Translations under genes and position numbers: made by a program
Shown here: positions 23,966 through 35,596 of the stretch, in pieces
How positions within the stretch are numbered: the stretch's first letter is position 1
Layout: each line of letters begins with the position of its first letter
Notes under the pieces: generated by a model
What the model saw: only the letters and a program-made list of their open reading frames with translations
Database searches by the model: none
What the model was told of the DNA's origin: nothing
NCBI GenBank assembly: GCA_921293015.1
Contig: OV121083.1
Span: 31,860,908-31,924,907, forward strand
Direction of reading: 5' to 3'
From: Phorcus lineatus
Taxonomy: Eukaryota > Mollusca > Gastropoda > Trochida > Trochidae
DNA: 64,000 bases

Positions 23966-25522
23966 TTAATCCTGGAGGAGTTCCTCCAAGAGTTGGTTAA
24001 ATTTATTTAGAGAGATGGTGATGAATTTGGATTTTTTAGCTAGTTTGTAGATTTTATGTGGGGTTGGGTTGGGAATTGTGATCGCTGCTGTGATGAATGT
24101 TGCGATTGCAAGATTTTGAGGGATTTTAGTTTTTGGGCTGTTGGGATTTATCTTGCCCGTTGGAAGATGAGGTTTAGATTTAGCAAAAAGAGTGTTAGGT
24201 TTGGTTTGGGAGCTTTGGGCGGATGGAGTTGATGGGATGGAAGGGGTTGGGCGGGGACGGGAGGGGGTAGCTTTGGGCCTTACACTTATGTGGGGTGTGC
24301 TGAGCTGGGTTTGGGCGGTTTGGGGTATAGCTGTAAGGGCGGGGTCAGGCTGGGTGGGTTGGGTAGTGGCAGAGTCCATAGGCTCTTCCTGGGTGGGGGC
24401 TACCTCTGTTACTGAGATAGATGTACAGCGGCGTTTGGAAGGGGTGGGGCCTGAGGTAGATGGGGTGGGTTGGATCTGGGAGGATGGTTGGGGGGGAGGG
24501 GGCATAAGGGTGGTGGGGGATGGGTCGGCGGGTATAGGATCACCCTATACAGAGTGGGAAGGGAGGGCTGATCATGTGGGGGCTTGGGCTGGAAGTTTAC
24601 CTGGGGTAGGTTTAGGTGGTGGGTTATCCCGCCTAGTTTGGGGGCTGTAGTTTGGAAAGAGTTTATGGTTTAAGGTTTTATGTTTATGTTGTTTGTTGGG
24701 GCAAGCAAAGGAGACGGAGGTGTGCCCATCCACGTTGCAGTGAATACAGTAAGGCTCAGAGGTGTCCCTGTGGCACTCACTCTGTGCGCGCATGTAGCAC
24801 ACCTCTTATTTCCCCTGCATTGCGCCGCTGTGTGATTGTATTTTAAGCAGTTGCTGCATTGAATTACGCGTTTGGCAGAATGTCACGTGCATGAGTGACA
24901 AAAATGATGGAAGAAGGGAGATTAGGTGTATTAAAATAAAGAGTCACGGTTTTGAGTGGGATTATTTTGCTACCGTCAGAGGATTTTGCGGTATGGCGCT
25001 GGGCCTTTATGATTTGGGGTTGGTTAAGTTTATTTGCCTCTGAGCGGTAGTATTGAAGAGCTTCGTCATCCTCATAAGGAGGGAAGACGATGGTCCCCCG
25101 TGACTCTGTTTCCCATAGGGGAGTTTGGAATAATACATTGAAGGATAAAATGGTTTTAAATGTTTTAGCAGCTTCGGCCGAAATAAAGTTGAGAAATTGA
25201 ATTTGGAAGCCAGTTCCTAGCGGTTTAATATGTTTGATTTTGATGCCATGGCTAGTAAGGAAGGTGCCCACTCTGTCACGGGTAAGTTCCCTTGATAGGC
25301 GGATTTCCTTAGAGGCGGCAAACAAAAGCAATGTGATGGGTGTAAGTGAGGTGAGTTTTGTTTAGATGGTGCTGATTGGTGAGCTGTGTTTTTAGGTGGT
25401 GTTGATTGAAGAGTTGTTTGAGGTGATTGGTGAGGTGAGCCTGATTGGGGAGAATGGGCGCGCTTGTGCTTAGTTAGGGGTGTTTGAAAGTTGCCTACTG
25501 GGTTTTGATGAGATATACACAC
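23966..25522 (-). pseudogene. I-type LINE ORF1 (gag-like, CCHC knuckles)
   Basis: A Pro/Ser/Gln-rich N-terminus (25522-25330) leads into a domain with LSRELTRDRVGTFLTSHGIK and LGTGFQIQF. It then has GTIVFPPYEDDEALQYYRSE and VTLYFNTPNLPSSIIF (25331-24864), as in I/Jockey ORF1. Zinc knuckles follow in two frames: CSNCLKYNHTAAQC (about 24850) and a later C-x2-C-x3-GH...C. A Pro-rich tail runs to 23966. It probably binds element RNA. One or two frame changes in the knuckle region. Confidence 0.75.
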
Positions 25523-25545
25523 ACATACACACTACCACTTCTACT

Positions 25546-26629
25546 CCACACTTAATCACCTGTTAGGGTGAGTCCACTAATCCAGATAGGTAACTGTCTG
25601 TGTTGTTTTAACAAGCTGTAGGGGAACTGGGGTGTAGGGGTAATGGGCTGTAGGGGTTTTGGGGTATAATAATTAGAATCTCTGCAGTCTTAACCACCAT
25701 GGCTGACAGGAAGACCCAACTTCCAGCCTGACCTGTCACTAATGAGGAGCAATAGCCGCCATTAGCATAAACAACTGATTCATGATTAACAAAATTACAG
25801 TTGCGTAAAGCTTAGATTGCATTTTTACATGTATTTACTATTTCCCAATCTTTGAAGGATCATGTTGGATGTCAACAGAATAGGTGGATTATACATATAT
25901 AGATGTAGTTAGCAGCTGTGTTATTTTCATTATTGAACATGTTCAGACTAATCGTTACACAGTAGACTTTGTTACAACAAAAAAAGAAGTAGAACATGTT
26001 TGGCAGCTACTATCAAAATATCAACGCACTTGTGACCAACCTCAGAATTAACTTTTTATGAGTGTGGTATAAAATGAGGGAAGGGAAAAAACTCAATTTA
26101 TTTTAGTGTAGACAGTAGACAGACACGGACAGGCATGCACAACACTGACTGTATCTAACATAAAGAAGACTTTACTTGTCATATATACGTTTTATCAACT
26201 TTCAACACATACTTGATGCTTTGACTATCTTGACCTCAAACAATAGTTTGGGGACGGAGAAGCAAACAAACAACAAATACTCTTTTGATTTAAGCCTGAT
26301 TTAAGCATTCCCAGCCAGAACTTGGGCTCATAAAAAAAAAATGCATTGCTGTGTAGGGGGCATGCTGGTTGAGGTATCCATAATGCTTTGCTATTTGAAC
26401 GTTTGAATCAGAAATGCAACGTTACATGGTCCCTTTAATGTCTGTGAGCCCTTAACAAATATTGCGTCAATATGATAGACCAATATAAACCAAAACATCA
26501 TTTTTCAGAAATTTTAAACACCTTTTGAAAAGAAAACTTCCTAAAGTTTCTGTACATATCATGAAAATGCTATGAAATTCTAATACCGTTTGCAATATAG
26601 GTAATATTTTCTTGACAAGTAATATGCTT
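25546..26629. other. Unassigned stretch including right CCCCTACAG repeat
   Basis: Holds the repeat at 25604-25672. The remainder is AT-rich with no recognised gene. The A10 run at 26331-26340 is short. Confidence 0.4.
25604..25672 (-). repeat. CCCCTACAG repeat, right member of an inverted pair
   Basis: Plus strand: AACAAGCTGTAGGGG, ACTGGGGTGTAGGGGTAATG and GGCTGTAGGGGTTTTGGGG. Reverse complement of 19412-19462 with one more internal unit. Confidence 0.7.
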
Positions 26630-27193
26630 TAAACATATTTATTCATGATATATTAAATGAAGGGATTGGCCAACAAGCTCAAAAGAGCTTATTTTAAGGC
26701 CGCTCCAATATAATCACATATGTAAATATATACAAACAAATTAAAGTGAGTGACGTATGACAAATCGTTATTCAATTTCAAAGAAATATACACTGATATT
26801 GCATGTATACCATTTGTTTATTTGGCAGTCGTTATAAAATGAATGTGCTTATGAAATTTCAAATCGATCAGACTTCATGATATAATTGTGAATCGAGTTC
26901 AGTAAATTTTCTAGGTAATTTTTTGTGAGAGATGGACATCCCCGCAATAATGTATTGGTAGAAAATCCTTTCAAATAAAATAATGATTGGTTTCTTAACT
27001 TATGGCATGTGAAAAAGTAGTGCACAGCATTTTCGATTTGGTGGCCACATGAACACGCTGGACTGTCAATGATGTGTCTATTAAATTTATCGGCATTCAA
27101 GTCACTACAATGGAGCCTAGGAGTTAGGGAATTCCATAGTTTTATTGTATTGGGTAAAAAAGACCTTGCATATGACGACGTTCTACATTTCAT
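26630..27193 (-). mobile_element. LINE 3' end: pol C-terminus plus 3' UTR
   Basis: The minus-strand open frame 27193-26849 reads RTSSYARSFLPNTIKLWNSL and SPACSCGHQIENAVHYFFTC, then ends IMKSDRFEIS-stop. This is the C-terminus of a CR1/L2-like pol, with a CxCG-x(n)-HYFFTC zinc-like motif. Below 26849 the 3' UTR carries a small hairpin (AAGCTC TTTT GAGCTT, about 26678-26693) and ends near ATAAATATGTTTAAAGC at 26630, matching 1555-1635. 5' truncated near 27200. Confidence 0.8.
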
Positions 27194-28631
27194 AGTTCAC
27201 AAGTAATATCACAAATTGGCTAAATAACAAACTCAATTTTCTTTTCAGTTGTTTTGCTTCCAGTTTGTAAAGGTAGGAATTCAAATTAATAATGTAATTT
27301 TCAGTACATGAAATTTGAGAAAATGAGTTTTATTATGTTAAATCTAGAAATTATATACCTCTCGAATAGGACAAACATTATATTGTAAAGAAACATTTTT
27401 GAAAACAGACTCCAGGTTGTCCGTTATCATTGATAAAAAAACAAGGGAACATATTTTTTTAGAATGCATATCAAAAACTATGGCTCATTTTGAAGGATTG
27501 GTGAAGAAATGTTTTTGAAAAATTGCTGATCGTCAACACCAACTCTCTAAAAGTATCTTGGCTATTGAAAATGTGAATGCACAGACATTCCGTTTTTTCA
27601 ATTAAATTGAATTAATCCACTGAAAAATTTGAAATTGAAGTATGTTATTTTTTCAAAGGAATTGAATAAAATAGTGTAACATTTAAGGATTTAATTTAAT
27701 CATTACAAAAGTTTGAAATATACAAAATAAAGTTTACAAAAAATATTTCTTTCCATTTTATTCAAATAAACATAAGTTAAAGTTGGATATCAACATAATG
27801 ACATGAAAGGATGCTGCTGGGTATGCAAAAATGTTACAAAGTTCTTGAAATCCTTGGTAAAAAAGACAGCAAACAAGGCAGAGGATTTGGTACACAGGAA
27901 ATGATGTTTAAAAGTAGCACAGCAAACAAACAGATACTCATACACAATGCTTTGATAACAAATGATATCAATAAACAAGTTATACGTTTCATGTTATGCC
28001 ACTGAATCACCAGATCTAAGTGCACAAATGGAGATGTGAAAGAGCATCTGTTCAGTAGATTACACTTGTATGTGCTCCTTAAAAATATAACTATAATGAT
28101 TCAAATCAAACTCAATTCCTTTAAAGAGGTATGTACTGATAGCTTAGATCTAGTCATGACTTGCGGTGTTGTATTAGTAGAAGCATGTAAAGCATATTAT
28201 AGTGGAGCCAGGAACTGAGAGCCCACACAGGTCACCCTGATGAATGAGGCAGGTCATTTTAAGCTTCATCTACCTACCTAGAAAGTTTGATATACCTACC
28301 TCAACTTCCAAAACTCCTCCTTATTGCTGTAATTACTGCAGACAGAGCACAACACCAAACTATATTGACTAAATCACAATACTAGTTTGACATAAATGAG
28401 TTGAGAAAGAAATAGTCAATAATATCAATGAGTGGGGATCGCGTTCAAAGGGAAGGAGGTAATGCTTCATGTTTGGACAGCTAAAGGTTATAAAACACAA
28501 AGTTTCATCTTATTATATAATGTTTTCATCTAATAACTGATTATATTTAACATCTAATTAGTTAAAAGTATCATCTAATTAGACAAAACTATCATCTAAT
28601 TAGACAAAACTATAAACTAATAATAAAAGAA
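27194..28631. other. AT-rich stretch with a faint LINE trace
   Basis: At about 27420-27520 the plus strand reads DKKTREHIFLECISKTMAHF, which resembles the EHIF-LEC motif at LINE C-termini, but it is short and isolated. 27800-28020 has a 64-codon plus-strand frame of unknown meaning. At 28548-28613 there are three copies of CATCTAATTAG-like repeats. Confidence 0.35.
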
Positions 28632-29165
28632 TCATTTATTACGGGGTGGGGGGGGGTTTCAGGGGAGGGTCAGAAGAAAATATAAAGCCACCAGGAGAGA
28701 GTCATGAACAAAAAATACAAAAGGTTGGGGAGGGACATCGAAATTAGACATTTATAAAACCATCTTTCTTTAAGAATTGAAAGGGGGGCTGAAACATTAT
28801 CATAAAGCCTTTTTAAATGAAAAAAGGGCCAGAATTTGAGCAAAAATGGTTTATATTCTAAAAAAACTGGTGCATAAATAAAAAATCCTTATTCATTGTT
28901 CTTTATACTTATAGAACATAAAGTAGAAAAGTATTTCTGTTGGACTGAGAAAGTATACAAGTAGTTAATATACATCAAATGCGTTAGCTTCTGTTTGCTA
29001 TATTTTCATACAACATAGATGCATATTTGATACTTAAAGTAGACTCATACAGTTAAAGCAGCTAGTCAAATATTTGAATGTTTATATTAATCTTTCTCAA
29101 TGATGCAAATTTATGATAATTTAACACTTTATCTAAAGGCTGGATTTGTGCAAGTTTCTTAATTA
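28632..29165 (+). repeat. Dispersed repeat 'C' (uninterrupted copy)
   Basis: Reverse complement of 55390-55486 plus 56466-56920, so it supplies the empty site for the insertion at 55487. It begins with TTTATTACGGGGTGGGGGG, the family's conserved end, also present (other orientation) at about 31325-31360. No coding capacity. The class is unknown. Confidence 0.75.
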
Positions 29166-30448
29166 ATGTAGCCATTCATTTTAAAAATATCTAAATGCAT
29201 ATTCAGATAAAAAAAATTCCAATGTTAATATTTGAAAAATTCGGGACATTTGCTTTATTCATACCTCAGCTTCAATACTTCATTTTTTTTGTTCTTCTCA
29301 TAGCTAAAAGAATAATTGTAATATATGTAACATATGGTATTTCTATGATTCCTAGATATGCCTTTATTATACTTATGTTAAGTACCTTCAAAATTTTATA
29401 GATTTCTCATGCTACAGACGTGAATGAAGACATTTAACTTTGTTAAAATCAAATTAAGACAATAATAGTTTAAATGTTATGAAATTTGATACTTCAATCC
29501 TTATGATATGAAGATTTACCTTTTTAGATTATTCGGTCCTTTGCTCTCAAAATATTTGTAGATTTTAAACATTTTTTCTTTTTTCTTTTAAGAAATCATG
29601 TTGTCCAGAGCTTATCTCCCAACCTATAGATGCTAGAATCCAAAAGTGAAACACTTGTCAACCATGGTCCTTCCATGGTTTTATCAAACTATGAATTTAT
29701 TGTTTCAAGTTTTCAGTGGAATGATGTGGGCAAGACATATATATTACCCATATTGGAAGATAGACACAGGGTATTATTTCCCCTTTTTCCTGGACTTTGA
29801 TTGGTTGTTGTGGACCAATGAAATTAACATTGTGCTGGGACTATTACATTCATCTTTCATACTTTTCCCAACCGGTAATTTGTTTAAAAATATTCTACAT
29901 TTTAACAATCTTTACAAAAGTCCACATAGATGCTATTCGACATTTCTCTTTTGTGCCGCCGCAAAAAAAGTGAAGTAAGTCTGTCAAATTGCACAAAATT
30001 ATAGAAATTAGCAATTACAGAATACTACCTCCTCACGTTAAGCTTACGGTCGCGAAAAAGCGCCTGAATTCGTTCTATTGTAATGACGTCATAGACACGG
30101 GTGGCTATGACGTCACAGTGCCATCAGGTACGTCACAAGAATTTCAGATTGAGCCATCTTGTAGTATTACTGTAGGCTGTCGCTGACCTATTCAAATCAA
30201 TATAAAACTGTAAAATATAATCATTTTGGTTATGAAAAAAGTGAATAAACTTTCAACAACACTTACATCTAGCTTTTATTTTGCAACTTGTTCACAAATG
30301 ACAATGTTGCCGTGCGTAGGTAAGTGTCAACTAAGCCACAGCACAGGCGTATGAATTTGGAGGTTTGCCACTCTAATCCTTTATAGAGAAAAGTTTATTT
30401 CTTTTATATTCGAGTTTTAATCTTTAAAAAACAAATGGGTAATATAAA
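29166..30448. other. AT-rich intronic stretch, nothing recognised
   Basis: Short plus-strand frames (29195-29401, 29646-29978) show no family motif. A cluster of TGACGTCA-like motifs lies at about 30083-30117 (ATGACGTCAT and ATGACGTCAC). CRE-like sites can occur by chance and no promoter is otherwise supported. Confidence 0.35.
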
Positions 30449-30594
30449 CAATAACCAACTCGTGACGGGAAATGACAGATTATCTTTCCCTCGTTATATT
30501 AATTGTGTAATTCTCTCGCCAAGGCTCGAGAATTACGAAATTAATATAACTCTGGAAAGATAATCTGTCATTCCCTTTCACTCGTTAGTTATTG
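30449..30594. mobile_element. Hairpin MITE (67-bp imperfect arms)
   Basis: Arms 30449-30515 and 30528-30594 are imperfect reverse complements (about 80-85% by eye), sharing GACAGATTATCTTTCC and TTATATTAATT. The loop is 12 bases. Typical of a foldback MITE; termini and superfamily uncertain. Confidence 0.75.
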
Positions 30595-30719
30595 TATATG
30601 TATTTGATGGAATTTTAAACTAGTGCAATATCTTTAGCTCTTTTGATTACTGTTGGACTTTGGGATATATGAGTGAGTAGTGCTCACCTATTTTGTTATT
30701 AATAGAAAACAAGAAAAAA

Positions 30720-31190
30720 GTGAGCATGGCTCACATACCCCCACATCCCATCTGATTTCTTCTCCCTCTAGTCTGAATTAATATGATTCTGGATAACCTG
30801 ATTTACTAAAAGTTACTGTAATAGTTTAAGAGTAAATGTGTCCCTATTGGAGCAACCAATCTGTTAATCGCTGCAAGTCACATTACACATTCAAGGGCCA
30901 TAAGTCTGTCAAAAATAATATTTCGGAAATAGCTTTCAAAGTCGATCAAGAGCATCAACAGGTGTGTCCAAAACCAAAATGTCACTCCTCTAGGTGTATT
31001 AGTTTCTGAGAAAATCTGTCCCCATTGTACACCATATAACTAAGTCTAAAAAATGACCTTTCCATGGAAACGACAAAAAAAATGAATTCCAGAAAATTCA
31101 AAAGTGGCCCAAACTGTAAACAAGGTTATGATTAACAAGTGTGCAAAGTTTGGTTGATCTAGATTTAACGGTTTTGAGTAAATTCAAAGG
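30720..31190. mobile_element. Pearl-like element type B, left end and core unit (empty site for 45643 insertion)
   Basis: Left end GTGAGCATGGCTCACATACC forms a small hairpin (GTGAGC/GCTCAC). The rest matches 45523-45642 plus 46334-46820. The core contains TCAAGGGCCATAA, ATAATATTTCGGAAAT and GAGCATCAACAGGTGTGTCC, the roughly 170-bp monomer of the 46-kb copy. No coding capacity. These features resemble mollusc pearl/Helentron non-autonomous elements. Confidence 0.65.
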
Positions 31191-31375
31191 ATCAATATCA
31201 AGAAGTTTCGGAGATATTTTTTGGGGGAAAAAATATACGCTTAAATGGGAAGGGCCATGAAGAAAATTACGGCGAGTTGGGGAGGGCCAAATTTCTATAC
31301 ACAATCCCAAGAGAAAAACTAACCGGCCCACCCCCCTTGTAATAAATGACCGGTCCCTAAGATAATCATAGGCAA
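31190..31375. repeat. Dispersed repeat 'C', terminal part
   Basis: Carries AAATGGGAAGGGCCATGAAG and ends CGGCCCACCCCCCTTGTAAT AAATGACCGG. The end matches about 56890-56925, and the inner part matches the reverse complement of 54545-54740. Confidence 0.65.
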
Positions 31376-31777
31376 TAGAATGCAGTAAGAAGTTTTCAAT
31401 TATTCTTTTTTTTAACTGATTTATGTTCCTTCCAACATGTAGCACAAAATTACCCTTTACAAAAATTTCAAAGGCAGATAACTCAGGTCATACAACAAAA
31501 TTGATAATTCTGCTCGATATACACTTTTTAAGGTCAAATTAATGAAATTTCAGCAATTTTACAGTTTTCGTTAAAAAGCAAAAATTGATTAGTATGGCTG
31601 AAAATTGCTATGAACTTACTCGTTTGGGAATGTTGTTGCCTACATTTTAGTTAAAGTTTGTGAAACTATCGCCTTTAGTTTTAGCAAAATTGAAGTTTGA
31701 AGTTTTGTCTTCAAAGAGAGAGAACTTATGAACCAAGTGGAAAATTTTGATTTGGGCTCCGTATAGTGGTGCTTCAG

Positions 31778-31943
31778 AAATAAAGTTCGCTTTATCCCAA
31801 TGTGTTTTGTGATAAACTATAGTTTTGCCCTGAACTTTTATAAAGTTAAAGCACTACGTACCGTCCGAGTGCTTTATCGTTATAATAGTTTAGGGCAAAC
31901 TATACTTTTTTACAAAACACATTGGGGTAGAGCGAACTTATTT
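31778..31943. mobile_element. Hairpin MITE (about 77-bp arms)
   Basis: Arms 31778-31855 and 31868-31943 are imperfect reverse complements sharing AAGTTCGCT, CCCAATGTGTTTTGT, ACTATAGTTTTGCCCT and AAAGCACT. The 12-base loop is ACGTACCGTCCG. No relation to the 30.4-kb hairpin is visible. Confidence 0.75.
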
Positions 31944-33190
31944 CTTGTCTAAGATGCCAAAATGATTCCAGTTTTAATAATCTCTAAATAAGATATAGTG
32001 TTTACATTGCTCTCATTAATAATCCATGAACAGGGCTAACTGCTGGCTATTCCAAGTATGGCACTCAACCCCTAATTTAAGACAATTAGTTGGTTGAAGC
32101 TTAGACTATTTCAGTTTTGCACTTAACTTTTTCATTTATTCAATTTCAAATTATATTTTCTTATTTTTTTCTTGAAAAACTCAAACAAAAAAATAAACAC
32201 CTCTTGTTTTAGAAAAAAAACTTTACTTTTACAAACTCGTGCCATGCGATCATGCAGTGCAGGCCACATTGCCTATATAAGGCTTATTAAGTGATTAACA
32301 TTCCACAAGAATTATGGGTATTGTTTGTTTTGGAAGCATGATGGCATATTGAATGTGGACATAAAGGTTAAAGGTGATGCTTTAATCTCTTATATAAGCA
32401 GACTGTTGGGACTGTATGCCATGAATTAATTAATAGGTTGACGGTATCACATTGAACCTTGTAGAGACGGTTGACGTAAACCAACGTCACAGTGCCATAG
32501 GGCGCCGTGACCTGACGTGAAACAATGCGGTCCCTCAAAAGTCAACAAACAATTGCTTTTTGTTCGTCTTTCTGGTAGATGATTTCAAACTACTCTCTGT
32601 TAAAAGAAAGATTATCGTCAATATCACCCATATGGAAAATATTGATAGGGAACGGCCATGATGATCGATAGAAGCAAGATGAAAGGTTACCATGGACGTG
32701 TGATCACATGGGGGGCAGCGGAGAAGAGCGGATAAAACGTCATTAAATTCTTATGCATGAAAAAGCTATACCTTTATTGTCTAAATTGTCAATTGTTCTA
32801 AACGCTAGGCATCTTATAACATGCCTTAAAGTTTCATGAATATCAGAAAATTGGTTTCTTCAGAACCCTCTGCACACACAAAATATTAAAAAATGAAACA
32901 TTTTTTCAAAGAACAATAGGACGTTTGAAATAAAAACTACAAATTTTGTTCCAATTATCCCCCTGTACACCAACCCTCAATACACAATGGTATGAAATTA
33001 GGCAATAAACAGGCCAGCTGTAAACAACGGGCTCTCATTGGAAAAGCACTCTGCACATTATCCAGCAAGTTGATTTTATGTTTTAGTTTGAATATTATTT
33101 GTGCTACAGACATGAAATTGGGCTGGTCTAAATCTTTAACAACAACAATATGATAGTAAGAATGCTTCTTCAAAGACATAGCAGAAGACT
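31944..33190. other. AT-rich intronic stretch, nothing recognised
   Basis: No coding homology, tandem repeat or hairpin of note. The sequence around 32453-32520 is locally GC-rich with GTGACCTGACGTG. Confidence 0.4.
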
Positions 33191-33715
33191 ATTTACACCC
33201 CTGCCACACGCTTATTGTTGGGGATAGGACAATGAAATTTACCCTCCATAGTCTCCATTCTACAAAGATGATATTTTAAAAATCTGAAATTCCTAGTATT
33301 GATACTTTCTTGGAAATAGAGGAATTTGAGGGTGTTCACCCTTCCATGCAAATATTTGAAAGGGGGTCAACACCAAAGTTACAAATTTTAGTCTTCATGA
33401 TGCTAATCTGAAAACTTCAGTAACCCTTATGCCAATGATTTTGGAGGAAAAGATTTTAGAACATTTTAGGGAAAACGCCTGCCACGCCCATATTCGAGGG
33501 TATGTCAGTCGCAAATGTCCATATTTGGATCACCTAGAAGGAAGGTACATACCCAAAAATTTTAAGCTTTAGGAATGCAGCTGCGTTTTGGAGGAGAAGT
33601 AAAAAATGTGAAAAGTTTATTGGCAACGGATGACTGACTACGGACAACGGACACACGCCATGCCATAAGCCCATCTAATCTTTCAAGCCCAATGAACTAA
33701 ATTGCTAAAACCCAT
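33191..33715. mobile_element. Degenerate pearl-like element type A, core and right end
   Basis: 33220-33620 matches 41280-41490 in parts (GATAGGACAATGAAATTT; GAATTTGAGGGT; ATTTGGATCACCTA; AAAATGTGAAAAGTTTA). It ends with degenerate ACGGACAACGGACACACGCC, then CATGCCATAAGCCCATC and a hairpin ending CAATGAACTAAA. This is the right end seen intact at 45466-45518. Confidence 0.6.
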
Positions 33716-34599
33716 AAAGTCATATCAACATGATATAAGTTGGCATTATTCCGAATTTGGGGATGATTAATCAAATAGTTTTAAAGTTATGCTCCGGAAA
33801 CAATGCCAACAATCATGCCCACTCTGATGCCAACAGAAACTCAACCAACAAGGCTAAAGTGAGCATAGCACACGTACATCATGATTCATAACATATTTAT
33901 GCCCTGGAGTTTTGACTCCTTCAAGACTTCACACTGCCACTACATTGGTAACATCCATGTCAAATTGAAATTTCCAATTCATATAAATTGAAAATTATGC
34001 TTTAGAAACAAATTTTGATGCACTCACAGGGGATGCACAACACAGAGATACATGCAACAAGAAAAAAGAGAGCATGGCTCACATATGCCGACCATCTCAA
34101 TGTAGTTACTACTCAATATAAAATACCTTGGCATAATATTCACTTCTAGATTAGTATGGTCACGTGCTTGTGAGTCAATTGCCCTGCAAGCTAGAAAAGC
34201 CTGTTTTCCTTTATTCAGTTTATTCAGGAAATGTCACTTACAATAGCATCTAAAACGTTTGACACTAAAATATTACCCATTCTTTTGAATGGTAGTCTTG
34301 GGTTATAAATGTCGAGAATCTGTTGATAAAGTTCGACGTGTTTTTTTAAAAGATATCTTGGTATAAGTAAGTTCTGCTTTCCAGCACAGTAAAAGGAGGG
34401 GTTGGAAGATACAACGTTAGCACAATTTATTTTTGTAAGATATTGGTGTAGACGTGGCATGAACACAAGTCGACATCCAAACGCTTGCCATAATATGATG
34501 ACAGAACGGGACGAGCACGGCAGTACAAACTGGGTGTCACAAATTAGAGTACCCAAAATTGTGGTGATACTAAGTATTTTCAAGAACAGCGATGCATTG
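33716..34599. other. Degenerate pearl-like fragments and unassigned sequence
   Basis: GTGAGCATAGCACAC (33861) and GAGAGCATGGCTCACATA (34068) are type B left-end motifs of decayed copies. The minus-strand open frame 34224-34583 shows no family I can name. Confidence 0.4.
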
Positions 34600-35345
34600 A
34601 CCTAGAAATACAGAATTGGTGTGAGCATATCAATAATTCACCTTATCTTTATCACTATAGTTCTTATAAATCACTTCTTACTCCAGAATTCTATCTATTA
34701 ACAGGCTCTATAGACAAAGACTTAAAAGTTGTCCTCATGGAGTTTTGTACACTCTCTCATAACCTTAAGATTCAAAAGCAGCGCTATAAAAAAATTAAGG
34801 AAACGGTTGAGCCATCTGCTAAAAATGTGTAAAAATGTGACTTCATGGCTATTGAAGATGAATTCCACTTTATTTTGAATTGTCCATACTATACCATATA
34901 TATAAGCAGAGATAGATTTATTCCAGAGTATTTTCGCCAGTACCCTACCCGTCGTCAATAAGCACAGATGTGTTAAAAGGACTGGTATTGTATTTGAAAA
35001 GAAATCTGTATGTAAAATTAATTTCTTATTTAGTCTTGACATATTTTCTTGTATTAAAGTAACTGACTTAGCCTCTATATGCGGTTCACTGACAAAATCC
35101 AATATATGACAAATTTCAAATACATTGAAATGACTAGCAATACATTTAAAAGAAATCTGTTATCAAAATGAACCTCACAAATTTTCATGTGTTCAAGAAA
35201 CTTTCATAGCACTACAATGTACATGTGTTTTTAAAATCTGAATATTGTTCGTAAATTATATACTTGTATTCCGCACAGCCAAATTGTATTTCAGTACTGT
35301 TGTACTCTGGGCCACGAGGCCTCCAACACTGAAATAAAAGACTGT
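34600..35345 (+). mobile_element. LINE pol C-terminus with 3' UTR
   Basis: The plus-strand frame reads IQNWCEHINNSPYLYHYSSY, EFYLLTGSIDKDLKVVL, HNLKIQKQRYKKI and, after one stop, IEDEFHFILNCPYY. This is the C-terminal zinc-like region (IEDEFHF-x-L-x-CP-x-Y) of many invertebrate LINEs. The 3' UTR ends with a GGGCCACGAGGCCTC hairpin at about 35311-35325 and CTGAAATAAAAG (35330), a typical L2/CR1-like tail. 5' truncated. Confidence 0.75.
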
Positions 35346-35596
35346 GTAAGGGCCATTACCTAGTAAAAGTATTTTTGCAGAAAGCTTTCAAACTCTAACA
35401 TGAATATCTTCAGGAATACCCTTATGTGAAATGTAATTTCTCTAAATGTAATAGTGTGTAAAAATAACTTGTCATCCTCATCGGAGCATCAGACCAAGTA
35501 CCGACAACCAAAATTTCATTCAACTATGAGATATGTGATAGTTACTAAGAAAACTTTCCCCCATTAGTTCAGACGCGTAAATTGGACCAAGTTTAA
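35346..35596. mobile_element. Degenerate pearl-like type B core unit
   Basis: Contains GGGCCATTACC, GCTTTCAAACTC, GCATCAGACCAAGTACC and CAACCAAAATTTCATTCAACTA, diverged forms of the roughly 170-bp monomer words of the 46.4-kb copy. Split from 36017 onward by the MITE at 35597. Confidence 0.5.

Larger units (their letters stand above)
20040..25545 (-). mobile_element. Almost full-length I-type LINE (ORF1 with zinc knuckles; EN-RT-RNase H)
   Basis: About 5.5 kb on the minus strand: ORF1 (about 25522 to 23966), ORF2 (about 23862 to 20105), short 3' UTR. RNase H after the RT marks I-superfamily LINEs (I, Loa, Outcast, Ingi type). A hairpin at the ORF2 stop (AGATACGGGCC TTCT GGCTCGTATCT, about 20108-20133) marks the 3' end, followed by a C-rich UTR to about 20040. 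It is largely complete from end to end but carries several frame changes. Confidence 0.85.

Noticed and set aside
24192-24650. Plus-strand 152-codon Gly/Trp/Val-rich frame
   Set aside because: Antisense shadow of the Pro/Thr/Ser-rich tail of the I-type LINE ORF1.
19412-25672. CCCCTACAG units as interstitial telomere repeats
   Set aside because: Animal telomeres of this kind are TTAGGG; these units differ and number only two to four.
27790-28218. Short plus-strand frames near 27.8-28.2 kb as a gene
   Set aside because: No motif, no splice signals matched in phase, and codon composition like the AT-rich surroundings.
30083-30117. Paired TGACGTCA-like sites as a CRE promoter
   Set aside because: Two near-palindromic sites occur, but no transcription start, CpG enrichment or downstream gene supports a promoter.
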